Positions 1 through 8,259 of a stretch of DNA of 64,000 nucleotides are shown piece after piece (position 1 is the stretch's first letter; each line of letters starts with the position of its first letter). The notes under the pieces are model-generated. The model ran no database searches. It worked only from the letters and a program-made list of their open reading frames with translations, and was not told where the DNA came from. The translations under genes and the position numbers were made by a program. The DNA comes from Hyphomicrobiales bacterium (GTDB lineage Bacteria > Pseudomonadota > Alphaproteobacteria > Rhizobiales > Rhizobiaceae), in contig UCLB01000007.1 of assembly GCA_900473205.1 (NCBI GenBank), positions 248,001 to 312,000 on the forward strand, written 5' to 3'.

Positions 1-315
1 GCCGCCAAGCATGGCGTCATTGGCATGACTCGGGCGCTCGCGCTGGAGCTGGCCAAGAAGGGCGTGACGGTCAATGCCGTCTGCCCGGGCTTTACCGATA
101 CGCCGATCATCCAGCGTGCGCTGGAGACAATCATCGAAAAGACAGGGCGCAGCCGCGATGAGGCTTTGGCCGAGTTCACGAAATCCAACCCTCAAAGCCG
201 TCTGATTCAGCCGCAGGAGGTGGCCGATACTGTGCTGTGGCTGGCATCACCGGGTGCAGGCTCGATCACGGGCCAAGCCATTGCCATTGCCGGTGGCGAA
301 ATCATGGTTGGCTGA
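1..315 (+). CDS. SDR-family dehydrogenase, 5' end cut by window
   Basis: The reading frame is open from base 1, so this is the C-terminal ~104 residues of a short-chain dehydrogenase/reductase (NAD(P)-dependent alcohol/ketone oxidoreductase). The Lys of the YxxxK catalytic pair is visible as the third residue ([11 protein letters not shown]), followed by the typical helix and the NAVCPGF strand-loop and a C-terminal [10 protein letters not shown] segment. The Rossmann nucleotide-binding half and the Tyr lie before the window. It heads a run of plus-strand catabolic genes (thioesterase 25 bp downstream), so it probably oxidises a CoA-linked or free cyclic intermediate of aromatic breakdown. 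The substrate cannot be told from this part. Confidence 0.85.
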   Translation, partial: AAKHGVIGMTRALALELAKKGVTVNAVCPGFTDTPIIQRALETIIEKTGRSRDEALAEFTKSNPQSRLIQPQEVADTVLWLASPGAGSITGQAIAIAGGEIMVG

Positions 316-339
316 GCGAGTTAAAAAGCGAGAACACAC

Positions 340-759
340 ATGCCCTATACCCATTCCAAGCCGATGCGTTTTGGCGATTGCGACCTGACCGGGATCGCCT
401 ACCATCCGGCCTATCTGTCGATGCTGGTCGATGTCAACGAGGCGATGTTCGCCTCCTTTGGTGTCACCTGGAAAGAGATCATGTTCGAGCGCAAGCTGGG
501 CTTGCCGACCGTGACCATGAACCTCGAGTTCAAGAAGCCTGCCGTCTACGGCGATGTGCTGGATTTTGCCGTGTATGTGCGCGCCATCGGTCGCGCATCG
601 CTCGATCTCGAAACCATCGTGACCGTTAACGGTGACATCATCTGGACGGTGCGCCAGCGCATCGTGATGACGTCGCTGACCGACCATAAATCCCATCCCT
701 GGCCCGACGATATCCGCGCAGGCCTGACACGTTATCTGGAGCCAAGACATGATGCATGA
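340..759 (+). CDS. acyl-CoA thioesterase, hot-dog (4HBT) fold
   Basis: This 139-residue cytosolic protein has the length and opening of YbgC/4-hydroxybenzoyl-CoA-type thioesterases. The motif MRFGDCDLTGIAYHPAYL (about residues 9-26) places an Asp (D15) before a G-x-x-Y-H turn, where the family has its catalytic Asp. It should hydrolyse an acyl- or aryl-CoA to release the free acid. It is co-transcribed with the preceding SDR and overlaps the next RidA gene by 11 bp, so translational coupling is likely. With a CoA ligase further downstream, it probably acts late in an aryl-CoA pathway. The exact substrate is inference. Confidence 0.8.
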   Translation: MPYTHSKPMRFGDCDLTGIAYHPAYLSMLVDVNEAMFASFGVTWKEIMFERKLGLPTVTMNLEFKKPAVYGDVLDFAVYVRAIGRASLDLETIVTVNGDIIWTVRQRIVMTSLTDHKSHPWPDDIRAGLTRYLEPRHDA

Positions 760-1147
760 AATCATCCAGCCGGACGGATGGGCAAAGCCCATCGGCTATT
801 CTAACGGCATCAGCGCCCGCGGGCGCATCGTTCAGGTCGGCGGCCAGATCGGCTGGGATGAACATTGCCAGTTCCATTCCGATGATTTTGTCGATCAGGT
901 GCGCCAGACGCTTCTGAACATCGTCAGCGTGCTGGAAGCTGCCAATGCCAAGCCAGAGCATCTCATCCAGATGACATGGTATTTTACCGACCGCGAGGCC
1001 TACAAATCGCGCATGCGGGAAATCGGTGCCATCTACCGCGAGATCATCGGTCGCCACTTCCCGCCCATGGCCGCCGTTCAGGTCGTGGCACTGATGGAAG
1101 ACCGCGCCAAGATCGAGATCCAGTCGCTGGCCGTGGTGCCGGACTGA
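749..1147 (+). CDS. RidA (YjgF/YER057c) family protein
   Basis: This is a 132-residue Rid-superfamily protein of usual length (VGGQIGWDEH near the start; GRHFPPMAAVQVVALMEDRAKIEIQSLAV at the end, positions approximate). Archetypal RidA hydrolyses reactive enamines/imines to ketones plus ammonia, using an Arg near the PxRxxVxV motif. Here that stretch reads PPMAAVQVVA with no Arg, as in the less-studied Rid subfamilies, so classical imine deaminase activity should not be assumed. The start at 749 lies 7 nt after TGGAG and overlaps the thioesterase; 752 is an alternative ATG. Position in an aromatic operon suggests it handles an amino- or enamine-bearing ring-cleavage intermediate (inference). 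Confidence 0.8.
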   Translation: MMHEIIQPDGWAKPIGYSNGISARGRIVQVGGQIGWDEHCQFHSDDFVDQVRQTLLNIVSVLEAANAKPEHLIQMTWYFTDREAYKSRMREIGAIYREIIGRHFPPMAAVQVVALMEDRAKIEIQSLAVVPD

Positions 1148-1174
1148 TCACCATTCAAAGAGGAGGAGAATTCG

Positions 1175-1603
1175 ATGACCAGCAACGTCAGGCCCGTGAT
1201 TACCCGCAAGGGACAGGAAGACACAGGAACAGGCCAGTCCGGCGGCTGCGTGCGCATCTCCGGCGTCAGCCCGCAGCACACGCCCGCCACCAAGATCTGG
1301 TTCGGCAAGGTCTCCAACGACCCCGGCTACCGCTCCTATCCGCACCATCATGGTGAGGCAGAGACCGGCGGTTATGTGCTGAAGGGCAAGGCGCGCATCT
1401 ATTTTGGCGAGAACTGGCAGGAGTTCCTCGACATGGAGGAAGGCGACTTCATCTTCGTGCCACCCAACTGGCCGCATATCGAAGTCAACATGTCCACGAC
1501 GGAAGAACTGGTCTGGCTGACGACCCGCACGCCCGACAATATCGTCGTCAATCTGCCCGACGTCGATGACAGCGTTCTCACCGGCTTCAGGAGAGCAGAA
1601 TGA
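1175..1603 (+). CDS. small cupin-domain protein
   Basis: This is a single-domain cupin of 142 residues. Cupin motif 1 is seen as YPHHHGEAETGGYVLKG (His57-59, Glu61/63, Gly71) and motif 2 as GDFIFVPPNWPHIEV (Pro97, His101), enough for a 2-His/3-His metal site. It is far too short for a gentisate or 3-hydroxyanthranilate dioxygenase of the usual bicupin kind, so it may be a small dioxygenase, isomerase or binding protein. A strong AGGAGGAG precedes the ATG at 1175. It overlaps the following FAH gene by 4 bp (ATGA), so it belongs to the same catabolic operon. Confidence 0.75.
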   Translation: MTSNVRPVITRKGQEDTGTGQSGGCVRISGVSPQHTPATKIWFGKVSNDPGYRSYPHHHGEAETGGYVLKGKARIYFGENWQEFLDMEEGDFIFVPPNWPHIEVNMSTTEELVWLTTRTPDNIVVNLPDVDDSVLTGFRRAE

Positions 1604-2448
1604 AACTGTTGAGACTTGGAGCGCTTGGCGCTGAAAAGCCCGCACTTCTGGCAGACGATGGCACATTGCGCGATCTTTCCGGGATTGTGCCGGATATTGC
1701 GGGCGAAACGCTGGGTGATGAGGCTATCTCCCGCATCCGCGCCGTCGATCCGGCAAGCCTGCCCGTTGTTTCCGCTGATCGCGTCGGCGCCTGCGTCAGC
1801 AATGTCGGCAAGTTCATCTGCGTTGGCCTGAACTATGCCGACCACGCCAAGGAGACCGGCAAGGAGCCCCCGCCAGAGCCGATCCTGTTCATGAAGGCCA
1901 CGACCGCTGTCGTCGGTCCGAATGACGATGTCGAGATACCCCGTACCTCCGCAAAGACCGACTGGGAGGTCGAGCTTGGCGTGGTCATCGGCAAGCGCGC
2001 CAAATATGTCAGCGAAGCCGATGCGCTGTCGCATGTCGCGGGTTATTGCGTCGTCAATGACGTGTCCGAGCGTGCCTTCCAGTCGGAACGCGGTGGACAG
2101 TGGACCAAGGGCAAGAGCCATGACACCTTCGGCCCCATTGGCCCATGGCTGGTGACGCGCGACGAGGTGACCGATCCGCAGAATCTGGCGCTGTGGCTGG
2201 ATGTCGATGGCCAGCGCCGCCAGACTGGCAACACCTCCACCATGATCTTCGGCGTCTCCCACCTCGTCCACTATATCAGCCAGTTCATGACGCTGATGCC
2301 GGGTGATGTGATCGCCACCGGCACGCCGCCGGGCGTGGGCATGGGCATAAAGCCAACACCGGTCTTCCTTCAGCCGGGTCAGGTCATGACACTTGGCATC
2401 GAAGGTCTTGGCGAACAGCGCCAGACCACCATCGCAGCGAGGGCATGA
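1600..2448 (+). CDS. fumarylacetoacetate hydrolase (FAH) family protein
   Basis: This 282-residue protein has a full FAH catalytic domain: CVGLNYADHAKETG (about 74-87), LFMKATTAVVGPND (96-109), the metal-binding DWEVELGVVIGK with Glu123 and Glu125, VVNDVSER (~150) and a C-terminal GDVIATGTPPGVGMG. Such enzymes hydrolyse or decarboxylate/isomerise acylpyruvates (fumarylpyruvate, 2-oxohept-3-ene-dioate and relatives) with Mg2+ or Mn2+. It overlaps the cupin upstream and nearly abuts the SDR downstream, so it probably cleaves a ring-opened product of the same pathway. The precise substrate is not decided by the sequence. Confidence 0.82.
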   Translation: MKLLRLGALGAEKPALLADDGTLRDLSGIVPDIAGETLGDEAISRIRAVDPASLPVVSADRVGACVSNVGKFICVGLNYADHAKETGKEPPPEPILFMKATTAVVGPNDDVEIPRTSAKTDWEVELGVVIGKRAKYVSEADALSHVAGYCVVNDVSERAFQSERGGQWTKGKSHDTFGPIGPWLVTRDEVTDPQNLALWLDVDGQRRQTGNTSTMIFGVSHLVHYISQFMTLMPGDVIATGTPPGVGMGIKPTPVFLQPGQVMTLGIEGLGEQRQTTIAARA

Positions 2449-2450
2449 CC

Positions 2451-3236
2451 ATGAGCGACCTCAAGGGCCGCCTGGCCATCGTCACCGGTGGCGCACGCGG
2501 ACAGGGCGAAGCCGAAGCGCGGCTGTTTGCCTCCAAGGGTGCCGCCGTCATCATCGCAGATGTGCTGGCCGAAGAAGGTCGCGCCTTGGCGCAAGCCTTG
2601 CAAGATGACGGGTTCGAAGCCCGCTATGTCCATCTCGACGTGACCGACCCGGTAAGCTGGGAAGGCGTCGTTACCCTTGCCACCGAATGGAAAGGGCGCA
2701 TCGACATTCTGGTCAACAATGCCGGCATCATCAACCGCTCGACGGTTGCCTCGACAGGTCTGGAAGCCTGGGAACGTGTCCTCAAGGTCAATCTGACCGG
2801 TGCCTTCCTCGGCATTCAGGCGGTCACCGACCGCATGGCGCAAAGCGGCGGCGGCTCCATCATCAACATCTCCTCCAATAGCGGCTTTTCCGGCCACTAC
2901 GACCCGGCCTATACCGCCAGCAAGTGGGGCCTGCGCGGCCTCACCCGCAGCGCGGCTATGGAGTTGGTTTCGAAGAACATTCGTGTCAATGCGGTGTGTC
3001 CGGGCCTCGTCGTCACCGGCCTTAATGCCAGCAGCCCGCATTTGAAGCCAATGATCGAGATGACACCAATGAAGCGTAGCGGAAAGCCGGAAGAAATCGC
3101 CGAGCTCGTGCTCTTCCTCGCCTCCGACGCATCCAGCTTCATCACCGGCGAAGACTTTGTCATTGATGGCGGGTTTACCGCAGGCGCCGCCTATCGCCGC
3201 GTAGCAACGCAGACGAATATTTTCCCCGATAGTTGA
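2451..3236 (+). CDS. SDR-family NAD(P)-dependent oxidoreductase
   Basis: This is a classical SDR of about 261 residues. It has a TGGARGQG cofactor loop near residue 13, NNAGI near 89, NISSN supplying the catalytic Ser (~141), and YTASK giving Tyr154 and Lys158. An ATG at 2445 overlaps the FAH stop, but GCGAGGG ends one base before it and seven before the ATG at 2451, so 2451 is preferred. It is the last gene of the catabolic run; the next gene is a MarR regulator after a 207-bp gap. It probably oxidises a hydroxyl intermediate. The presence of two SDRs at the ends of this operon suggests two successive oxidation steps. Confidence 0.85.
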   Translation: MSDLKGRLAIVTGGARGQGEAEARLFASKGAAVIIADVLAEEGRALAQALQDDGFEARYVHLDVTDPVSWEGVVTLATEWKGRIDILVNNAGIINRSTVASTGLEAWERVLKVNLTGAFLGIQAVTDRMAQSGGGSIINISSNSGFSGHYDPAYTASKWGLRGLTRSAAMELVSKNIRVNAVCPGLVVTGLNASSPHLKPMIEMTPMKRSGKPEEIAELVLFLASDASSFITGEDFVIDGGFTAGAAYRRVATQTNIFPDS

Positions 3237-3377
3237 GGCCCGATGCCTCTTCCATCATTCGGACGCGGAAATCGCTCTGCGTCCGAATAAAAATATAAAT
3301 TCTGCAGGGAATGAAGTTTGCTTCACCCGCTGTTCCGGCTAGCAAAGATTGCAATGCGCTGATATGCCAGATGTTCC

Positions 3378-3389
3378 TTGAATGTTCAA
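3378..3389. promoter_or_regulatory. inverted repeat upstream of the MarR gene
   Basis: TTGAATGTTCAA is a perfect 5-2-5 dyad 55 bp before the marR-type start. MarR proteins bind palindromes of this size and commonly autoregulate, so this is a candidate operator (inference). Confidence 0.4.
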
Positions 3390-3443
3390 ACATGTTGACG
3401 TAAGTCGGTATTTGCCATTCAACGGCGTGCAAGGGGCGGGACT

Positions 3444-3950
3444 ATGTCGGCGGTCGATCTCGAAATCATCATCAGCGATACGCAAGAGGGCAAGAAGCAG
3501 GAGCTTCGCCTATGGCTGCGACTGCTGTCCACCACCAAGCTGATCTCGCAGGAAATACGCCGCCGCCTGCGCCGCGAATTCGGAGCCACCCTGCCGCAAT
3601 TCGATCTGCTATCCCAGCTGTACCGGGAGCCGGAAGGTTTGCGTCTTGGCGAATTGTCGAAACGCACCATGGTCACGAATGGCAACATTACCGGCCTCGT
3701 TGAACGGCTGGAATTGGATGGCCTCGTGCTGCGCGAACGGCCAGCCGATGACCGACGCGTCATTGTCGCGTGCCTCACAGACAAGGGCCGGACGATATTC
3801 GAAGCCATGGCGGAAGCGCATGGCGGCTGGCTGGAAGATATGATGGCGGATGTGGACCCGATCGTGGTCTCGGGCCTTCTGACCCATGTTGGACAGGTCA
3901 AACGGTCGGTGCACAATCATCTTTCTGCCGATGAAGGCGACGACCCTTAG
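3444..3950 (+). CDS. MarR-family transcriptional regulator
   Basis: This 168-residue protein has a winged-helix MarR fold: an N-terminal dimerisation helix, LPQFDLLSQLYREPEGLRLGELSKR, the recognition region MVTNGNITGLVERLELDGLV and the wing DDRRVIVACLTDKG (about residues 105-118). An AAGGGGCGGGA Shine-Dalgarno supports the ATG at 3444. It lies between the catabolic operon and the CoA-ligase/ABC operon on the same strand. MarR proteins in such loci typically sense an aryl acid or aryl-CoA and repress both units. That this one does so is inference, helped by the dyad at 3378. Confidence 0.85.
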   Translation: MSAVDLEIIISDTQEGKKQELRLWLRLLSTTKLISQEIRRRLRREFGATLPQFDLLSQLYREPEGLRLGELSKRTMVTNGNITGLVERLELDGLVLRERPADDRRVIVACLTDKGRTIFEAMAEAHGGWLEDMMADVDPIVVSGLLTHVGQVKRSVHNHLSADEGDDP

Positions 3951-4436
3951 AGACAACGTCACCGGCTTGATTGCCTACACGCGTCTATAACGGTTGATCC
4001 ATAGTGCAGTTTTGGCGCGCCTCCACGAGCGTGTAAGAGATACAGAGCCTTGCTCAAATCTCGATGTTCTTATCTGCCGCTCTGCCACCACCATTAAAAT
4101 CAAAAAAGCCTGCTCTTCAGCGCCGACGCATGTTTGCCTCGGCGGGATGCATAATGCCTGAACTAGCCTTTCGCAACAAAGTACTCAAGGCCAACTCGCC
4201 TCAAAATATCCTTTAAAAGCAACGAACTTTTTGTGCATATCAAAAATCTCATTGCTCAGTAAATCGGCGTATCGGCAATCAATTTTGCATATATTTTAAA
4301 CGCCAACATACCAATTTTGCACTTCAGAAAAAAATATTACAAACTTAAACTTTCTCTCTTGCCAGAGCCAAATTCAGGTGCAATTCTGGACAAAAGGCAA
4401 AAAGCCACATCGATAAGAAGAACTGGGAACATAATT
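3951..4436. other. non-coding gap with promoter-like AT-rich DNA
   Basis: No convincing gene is seen in this 486-bp stretch between the MarR gene and the CoA ligase. Its right half is clearly more AT-rich than the flanking genes and contains the direct repeat CAATTTTGCA described separately. It most likely carries the promoter and regulator sites of the ligase-ABC operon. Confidence 0.5.
4280..4321. repeat. direct repeat CAATTTTGCA, 32 bp apart
   Basis: CAATTTTGCA occurs at 4280-4289 and again at 4312-4321, with starts 32 bp apart (about three helical turns), about 115 bp before the ligase start. A same-face spacing of this sort suits a DNA-binding regulator, but chance in AT-rich DNA cannot be excluded. 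Confidence 0.35.
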
Positions 4437-6062
4437 ATGCTGGGACCGTCAGGCCATCAGGATACCTTTGCCCGCGATAATCTTCCGCCCTTCGAAGAAT
4501 GGCCGGAAATCAAGCTCGATGGGTTCGACTACCCCGAATGGATGAATACCGGCGTCGAGCTGACCGACCGGATGGTCGAGCGAGGTTTCGGCGATTATAC
4601 CGCACTCATCGGCAATGGCCGCCGTCGGACCTACAAAGAGCTTGCCGACTGGACGAACCGCATCGCCCGGGCACTGACAGAGGATTATGGCGTCAAGCCG
4701 GGCAACCGCATTCTGATCCGCTCCGCCAACAACCCTGCCATGGTCGCGTGCTGGCTGGCTGCGATGAAGGCGGGCGCGGTCGTCGTCAACACCATGCCCA
4801 TGCTGCGTGCTGGCGAGATGACCAAAATCATCGACAAGGCCGAGATCACCATCGCGCTCTGCGACACCCGCTTGATGGATGAGCTGGTGATGGCGGCCAA
4901 GGAAAGCGACTACCTCACCCAGGTCATCGGTTTTGATGGCACCGCCAATCACGATGCCGAACTGGACCGGGCGGCGCTCAACAAACCGGTTCGGTTCGAA
5001 GCGGTCAAAACCGGTCGCGATGACGTCGCATTGCTCGGTTTCACCTCAGGTTCGACCGGCGTCCCCAAAGCGACGATGCACTTCCATCGCGACATTCTCA
5101 TCATTGCCGACGCCTACGCAAAGGAAGTGCTGGATGTACAGCCAGAGGATATCTTCGTCGGCTCGCCACCCCTAGCATTTACCTTTGGTCTCGGCGGCCT
5201 CGCCGTTTTCCCTCTGCGTTTTGGCGCGAGTGCCGCCCTTCTGGAAACGGCCACGCCGCCCAAGATGATCGATATCATCGAGACTTACAAAGCGACAATC
5301 TGTTTTACGGCCCCCACCGCATATCGCGCAATGATGGCCGCGATGGATGCAGGCGCCGATCTCTCCTCGCTCAGAATTGCGGTTTCTGCCGGAGAAACGC
5401 TACCCGCGCCTGTCTTTGACGAATGGGTGAAAAAGACCGGCAAGCCGATCCTGGATGGCATCGGCGGCACGGAAATGCTGCATATCTTCATCTCCAACCG
5501 CCAGGACGATTTCAAACCGGGCTGCACCGGCAAGCCGCTGACCGGATATGAAGCGATGGTGGTTGATGCCGACATGAACGAGGTGCCGCGCGGTACGCCC
5601 GGCCATCTGGTCGTCAAAGGCCCCATCGGCTGCCGTTACCTTGCCGACGACCGCCAGCGGAAATTCGTTCGCAATGGCTGGAACCTGCCGGGCGACACTT
5701 TCGTGCAGGATGAGGATGGTTATTTCCATTTCGCCGCCCGTTCTGACGATATGATTGTTTCCGCCGGCTACAATATTGCCGGTCCGGAAGTCGAGGCGGC
5801 ACTTCTGAAACATGCCGCCGTTTCGGAATGCGCGGTCATCGGCGCGGCCGATGACGCGCGCGGGATGATTGTTGAGGCCCATATCGTGCTGGGGCCGGGC
5901 TATGAGGCCAGCGATGCGATGGCGAAAGAACTGCAGGAGCATGTGAAGGCTGTCATCGCGCCGTATAAATATCCGCGCTCGGTCGCCTTTACAGATGCCT
6001 TGCCGAAAACCGAATCCGGCAAAATCCAACGCTTCAGGCTGAAGCCAGCTCAGACGATGTAA
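4437..6062 (+). CDS. benzoate/2-aminobenzoate-type aryl-CoA ligase
   Basis: This is an ANL-superfamily (AMP-forming) acid-CoA ligase of 541 residues. The P-loop-like GFTSGSTGVPKATMHFHRD begins near residue 201, the GIGGTEMLHIF adenylate motif follows, and the C-terminal catalytic Lys is Lys529 in PKTESGKIQRF. The length, the THFHRD-like end of the first motif and the GTEMLHIF motif resemble the benzoate-CoA/2-aminobenzoate-CoA ligase branch rather than acetyl-CoA synthetases. The frame extends back to 4317, but that extension is AT-rich and has no ribosome site, so the ATG at 4437 is used. It activates an aromatic acid to its CoA thioester; the neighbouring ABC importer probably brings the acid in. 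RidA in the locus would fit an amino-aromatic acid (inference). Confidence 0.82.
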   Translation: MLGPSGHQDTFARDNLPPFEEWPEIKLDGFDYPEWMNTGVELTDRMVERGFGDYTALIGNGRRRTYKELADWTNRIARALTEDYGVKPGNRILIRSANNPAMVACWLAAMKAGAVVVNTMPMLRAGEMTKIIDKAEITIALCDTRLMDELVMAAKESDYLTQVIGFDGTANHDAELDRAALNKPVRFEAVKTGRDDVALLGFTSGSTGVPKATMHFHRDILIIADAYAKEVLDVQPEDIFVGSPPLAFTFGLGGLAVFPLRFGASAALLETATPPKMIDIIETYKATICFTAPTAYRAMMAAMDAGADLSSLRIAVSAGETLPAPVFDEWVKKTGKPILDGIGGTEMLHIFISNRQDDFKPGCTGKPLTGYEAMVVDADMNEVPRGTPGHLVVKGPIGCRYLADDRQRKFVRNGWNLPGDTFVQDEDGYFHFAARSDDMIVSAGYNIAGPEVEAALLKHAAVSECAVIGAADDARGMIVEAHIVLGPGYEASDAMAKELQEHVKAVIAPYKYPRSVAFTDALPKTESGKIQRFRLKPAQTM

Positions 6063-6135
6063 TCGGCTTATATCCAACTTTCGTCATGTTGTGACATTGC
6101 AAGTCTTTCCGTGTTTGTGGAAGGTAACGGTTCCA

Positions 6136-6152
6136 CCCGGCAGCCAGCCGGG
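6136..6152 (+). other. hairpin in ligase-ABC intergenic region
   Basis: CCCGGC-agcca-GCCGGG is a perfect 6-bp GC stem with a 5-nt loop 32 bp before the binding-protein start. There is no following T run, so it is more likely an mRNA processing or stabilising element than a terminator. Such hairpins are common before highly expressed binding-protein genes. Confidence 0.4.
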
Positions 6153-6183
6153 CAGAGTAGAAACCAAAAAGGGGAATATCTCA

Positions 6184-7320
6184 ATGAGGAAAATGCTTGT
6201 CACCGCCACGATGGCGCTTAGCCTTGGCGTATCCAGCCTGGCCGTGGCCGAACCGCTGAAAATCGGCATGATTACAACGCTTTCGGGCGGCGGCGCGGGT
6301 CTCGGCGTCGATACACGTGACGGCTTCATGCTGGCCATCAAGCAGTCTGGCAACAAGGACGTCACCGTTGTGACGGAAGACGACGCGCAGAAGCCGGAAC
6401 TCGCGGTTCAGATTGCCGACAAGATGATCCAGAGCGACAATGTCGACGTACTGACCGGCATCGTTTGGTCGAACCTGTTGATGGCTGTCGTGCCGGGTGC
6501 GGTTGCCCAGGGCAAGTTCTATGTATCGACCAATGCCGCACCCGCAGCACTGGCCGGTAAGGGTTGCAACAAGCTTTACTTCAACTCCGCATATCAGAAC
6601 GACAATCTTCACGAAGCCATGGGCCAATATGCCAACAAGGACTTCAAGAAGATGTTCATCCTGGCCCCGAACTACCCCGCTGGCAAGGATTCGCTGGCTG
6701 GTTTCAAGCGCTATTACAAGGGTGAGGTCGTCTCCGAAGTCTATACCAAGGTTGGTCAGACGGATTACGCCGCCGAAATTGCGCAGATGCGCGCATCCGG
6801 TGCCGATGGCATTTTCACATTCCTCCCCGGCGGCATGGGCATTGCCTTCATGAAGCAGTTTGCCCAGTCGGGCGTCAAAATTCCGGTCATGGGTCCCGGC
6901 TTTTCCTTCAGCCAGGATGTTCTGCCTGCCATCGGCGATGCGGCCATCGGCGCCAAGGCTTCCGGCCAGTGGGTGCCGGATTTCGATACCGAAGTCAGCA
7001 AGAAATTCGTTGCCGATTTCCAGAAGGAATATAACCGCCTGCCGTCCATCTATGCCCTTCAGGCTTACGATGCGGCACAGTTGATCCTGTCCGCTGCTGC
7101 CAAGGCCAGCGTCAAGGATACAGACGCTTTCCGCGCCGAACTGTTGAAGGCCGATATCAAGTCTCCGCGCGGCAACTTCAAGTTCAACACCAACCAGCAC
7201 CCGATTCAGGATCTCTACATCACCGAAGTAGTGAAGAAAGACGGCGTGCTGACCAACAAGACGGTCGAGAAAATTTTCTCCGACCACGGTGACGCCTATG
7301 CCCAAGATTGCAAGATCTAA
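6184..7320 (+). CDS. ABC transporter periplasmic binding protein, LivJ/aromatic type
   Basis: This is a 378-residue exported type-I periplasmic binding protein (Peripla_BP_6). Residues 1-22 form a signal peptide ending SLAVA before EPLKIGMITTLSGGGAG, the usual first strand of this family. FILAPNYPAGKDSLAGFKRYYKGEV is the hinge region common to LivJ-like and aromatic-acid-binding homologues. The ATG at 6184 follows AAAAAGGGG; an upstream in-frame start at 6091 would bury the signal peptide and is rejected. It delivers its ligand to the LivHMGF components encoded next. Because an aryl-CoA ligase lies directly upstream, the ligand is more likely an aromatic acid than leucine. Confidence 0.85.
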   Translation: MRKMLVTATMALSLGVSSLAVAEPLKIGMITTLSGGGAGLGVDTRDGFMLAIKQSGNKDVTVVTEDDAQKPELAVQIADKMIQSDNVDVLTGIVWSNLLMAVVPGAVAQGKFYVSTNAAPAALAGKGCNKLYFNSAYQNDNLHEAMGQYANKDFKKMFILAPNYPAGKDSLAGFKRYYKGEVVSEVYTKVGQTDYAAEIAQMRASGADGIFTFLPGGMGIAFMKQFAQSGVKIPVMGPGFSFSQDVLPAIGDAAIGAKASGQWVPDFDTEVSKKFVADFQKEYNRLPSIYALQAYDAAQLILSAAAKASVKDTDAFRAELLKADIKSPRGNFKFNTNQHPIQDLYITEVVKKDGVLTNKTVEKIFSDHGDAYAQDCKI

Positions 7321-7329
7321 GGCCATAGC

Positions 7330-8253
7330 GTGACCATTGCACTTGCTATCGAACAGTTGCTGAACGGCATCCAGCTCGGCGTCATGTTGTTTCTCATGGC
7401 TGCCGGGTTGACGCTGATCTTCGGCGTCATGGGGCTGATCAACCTCGCTCATGGCTCGCTCTATATGGTTGGCGCATTTGCTTGCGCCACCGTCGCCGCC
7501 TGGACCGGCTCCTTCTGGCTTGGCCTCGTCGCAAGCCTCATCTGTGCGGCGGCGGCTGGCGCGATTGTCGAACTTGCCGTCATCCGTCGGCTCTATGACC
7601 GGGACCATCTTGATCAGGTTCTGGCCACCTTTGCGCTCATCCTGATCTTTTCGGAAGGCACCCGCTGGATGTTCGGATCCTTCCCGCTCTACCTCGATAT
7701 CCCGCCCCTTCTGCAAGGCGCAGTTACTCTGCCGGGTGATGCGAGCTATCCGGTCTATCGTTTGGCCATCATCGCTGTTGGTGCACTCGTGGCCCTCGGT
7801 CTTTACCTCCTCATCGGCAAGACGCGTCTCGGCATGCGCATTCGCGCTGGCGAAAGTGATCGCGAAATGATTGGGGCACTCGGTGTAGATATCCGCACGC
7901 TCTACACACTGGTCTTTGCGCTCGGTTCCGCTCTGGCAGGTCTCGCCGGTGCGCTGGTGGGCGCCTTGCAATCGGTGCAGGTCGGCATGGGTGAACCGGT
8001 GCTGATCCTCGCCTTCGTCGTGATCGTCATCGGTGGCATTGGCTCCATCAAGGGAGCACTTTACGGCGCGCTTCTGGTCGGCATCACCGATACGCTTGGA
8101 CGCCTCTTGCTGCCGCAACTGCTCGGCCTCTTTGTCGATCCGTCTCAGGCAGGCATGATCGGTGGCGCTGCGGCATCGATGCTGATCTATGTCGTCATGG
8201 CCATCATCCTGGCTGTCAAACCGCGCGGGCTCTTTCCGCCAGCCCATGCGTGA
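7330..8253 (+). CDS. livH: branched-chain-type ABC permease, LivH family
   Basis: This 307-residue inner-membrane permease has about eight hydrophobic segments and the family hallmarks LTLIFGVMGLINLAHGSLYMVGAF (near the N-terminus) and the EAA-like loop RAGESDREMIGALGVDIRTLYTLVFALGSALAGLAG (~170-205). It starts with GTG at 7330, nine bases after the binding-protein stop, with AAGG just upstream. It pairs with the LivM subunit that follows after 6 bp to form the translocation channel for the aromatic or branched-chain substrate. Confidence 0.88.
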   Translation: MTIALAIEQLLNGIQLGVMLFLMAAGLTLIFGVMGLINLAHGSLYMVGAFACATVAAWTGSFWLGLVASLICAAAAGAIVELAVIRRLYDRDHLDQVLATFALILIFSEGTRWMFGSFPLYLDIPPLLQGAVTLPGDASYPVYRLAIIAVGALVALGLYLLIGKTRLGMRIRAGESDREMIGALGVDIRTLYTLVFALGSALAGLAGALVGALQSVQVGMGEPVLILAFVVIVIGGIGSIKGALYGALLVGITDTLGRLLLPQLLGLFVDPSQAGMIGGAAASMLIYVVMAIILAVKPRGLFPPAHA

Positions 8254-8259
8254 GGCCCC

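Noticed and set aside
4317-4436. N-terminal extension of the aryl-CoA ligase
   Set aside because: The extra 40 codons are AT-rich, have no ribosome site and precede the normal family start.
6181-8247. 688-codon open frame on the minus strand
   Set aside because: It lies opposite the binding-protein and LivH genes, is full of His, Asp and Glu runs typical of antisense frames in GC-rich DNA, and has no recognisable family.
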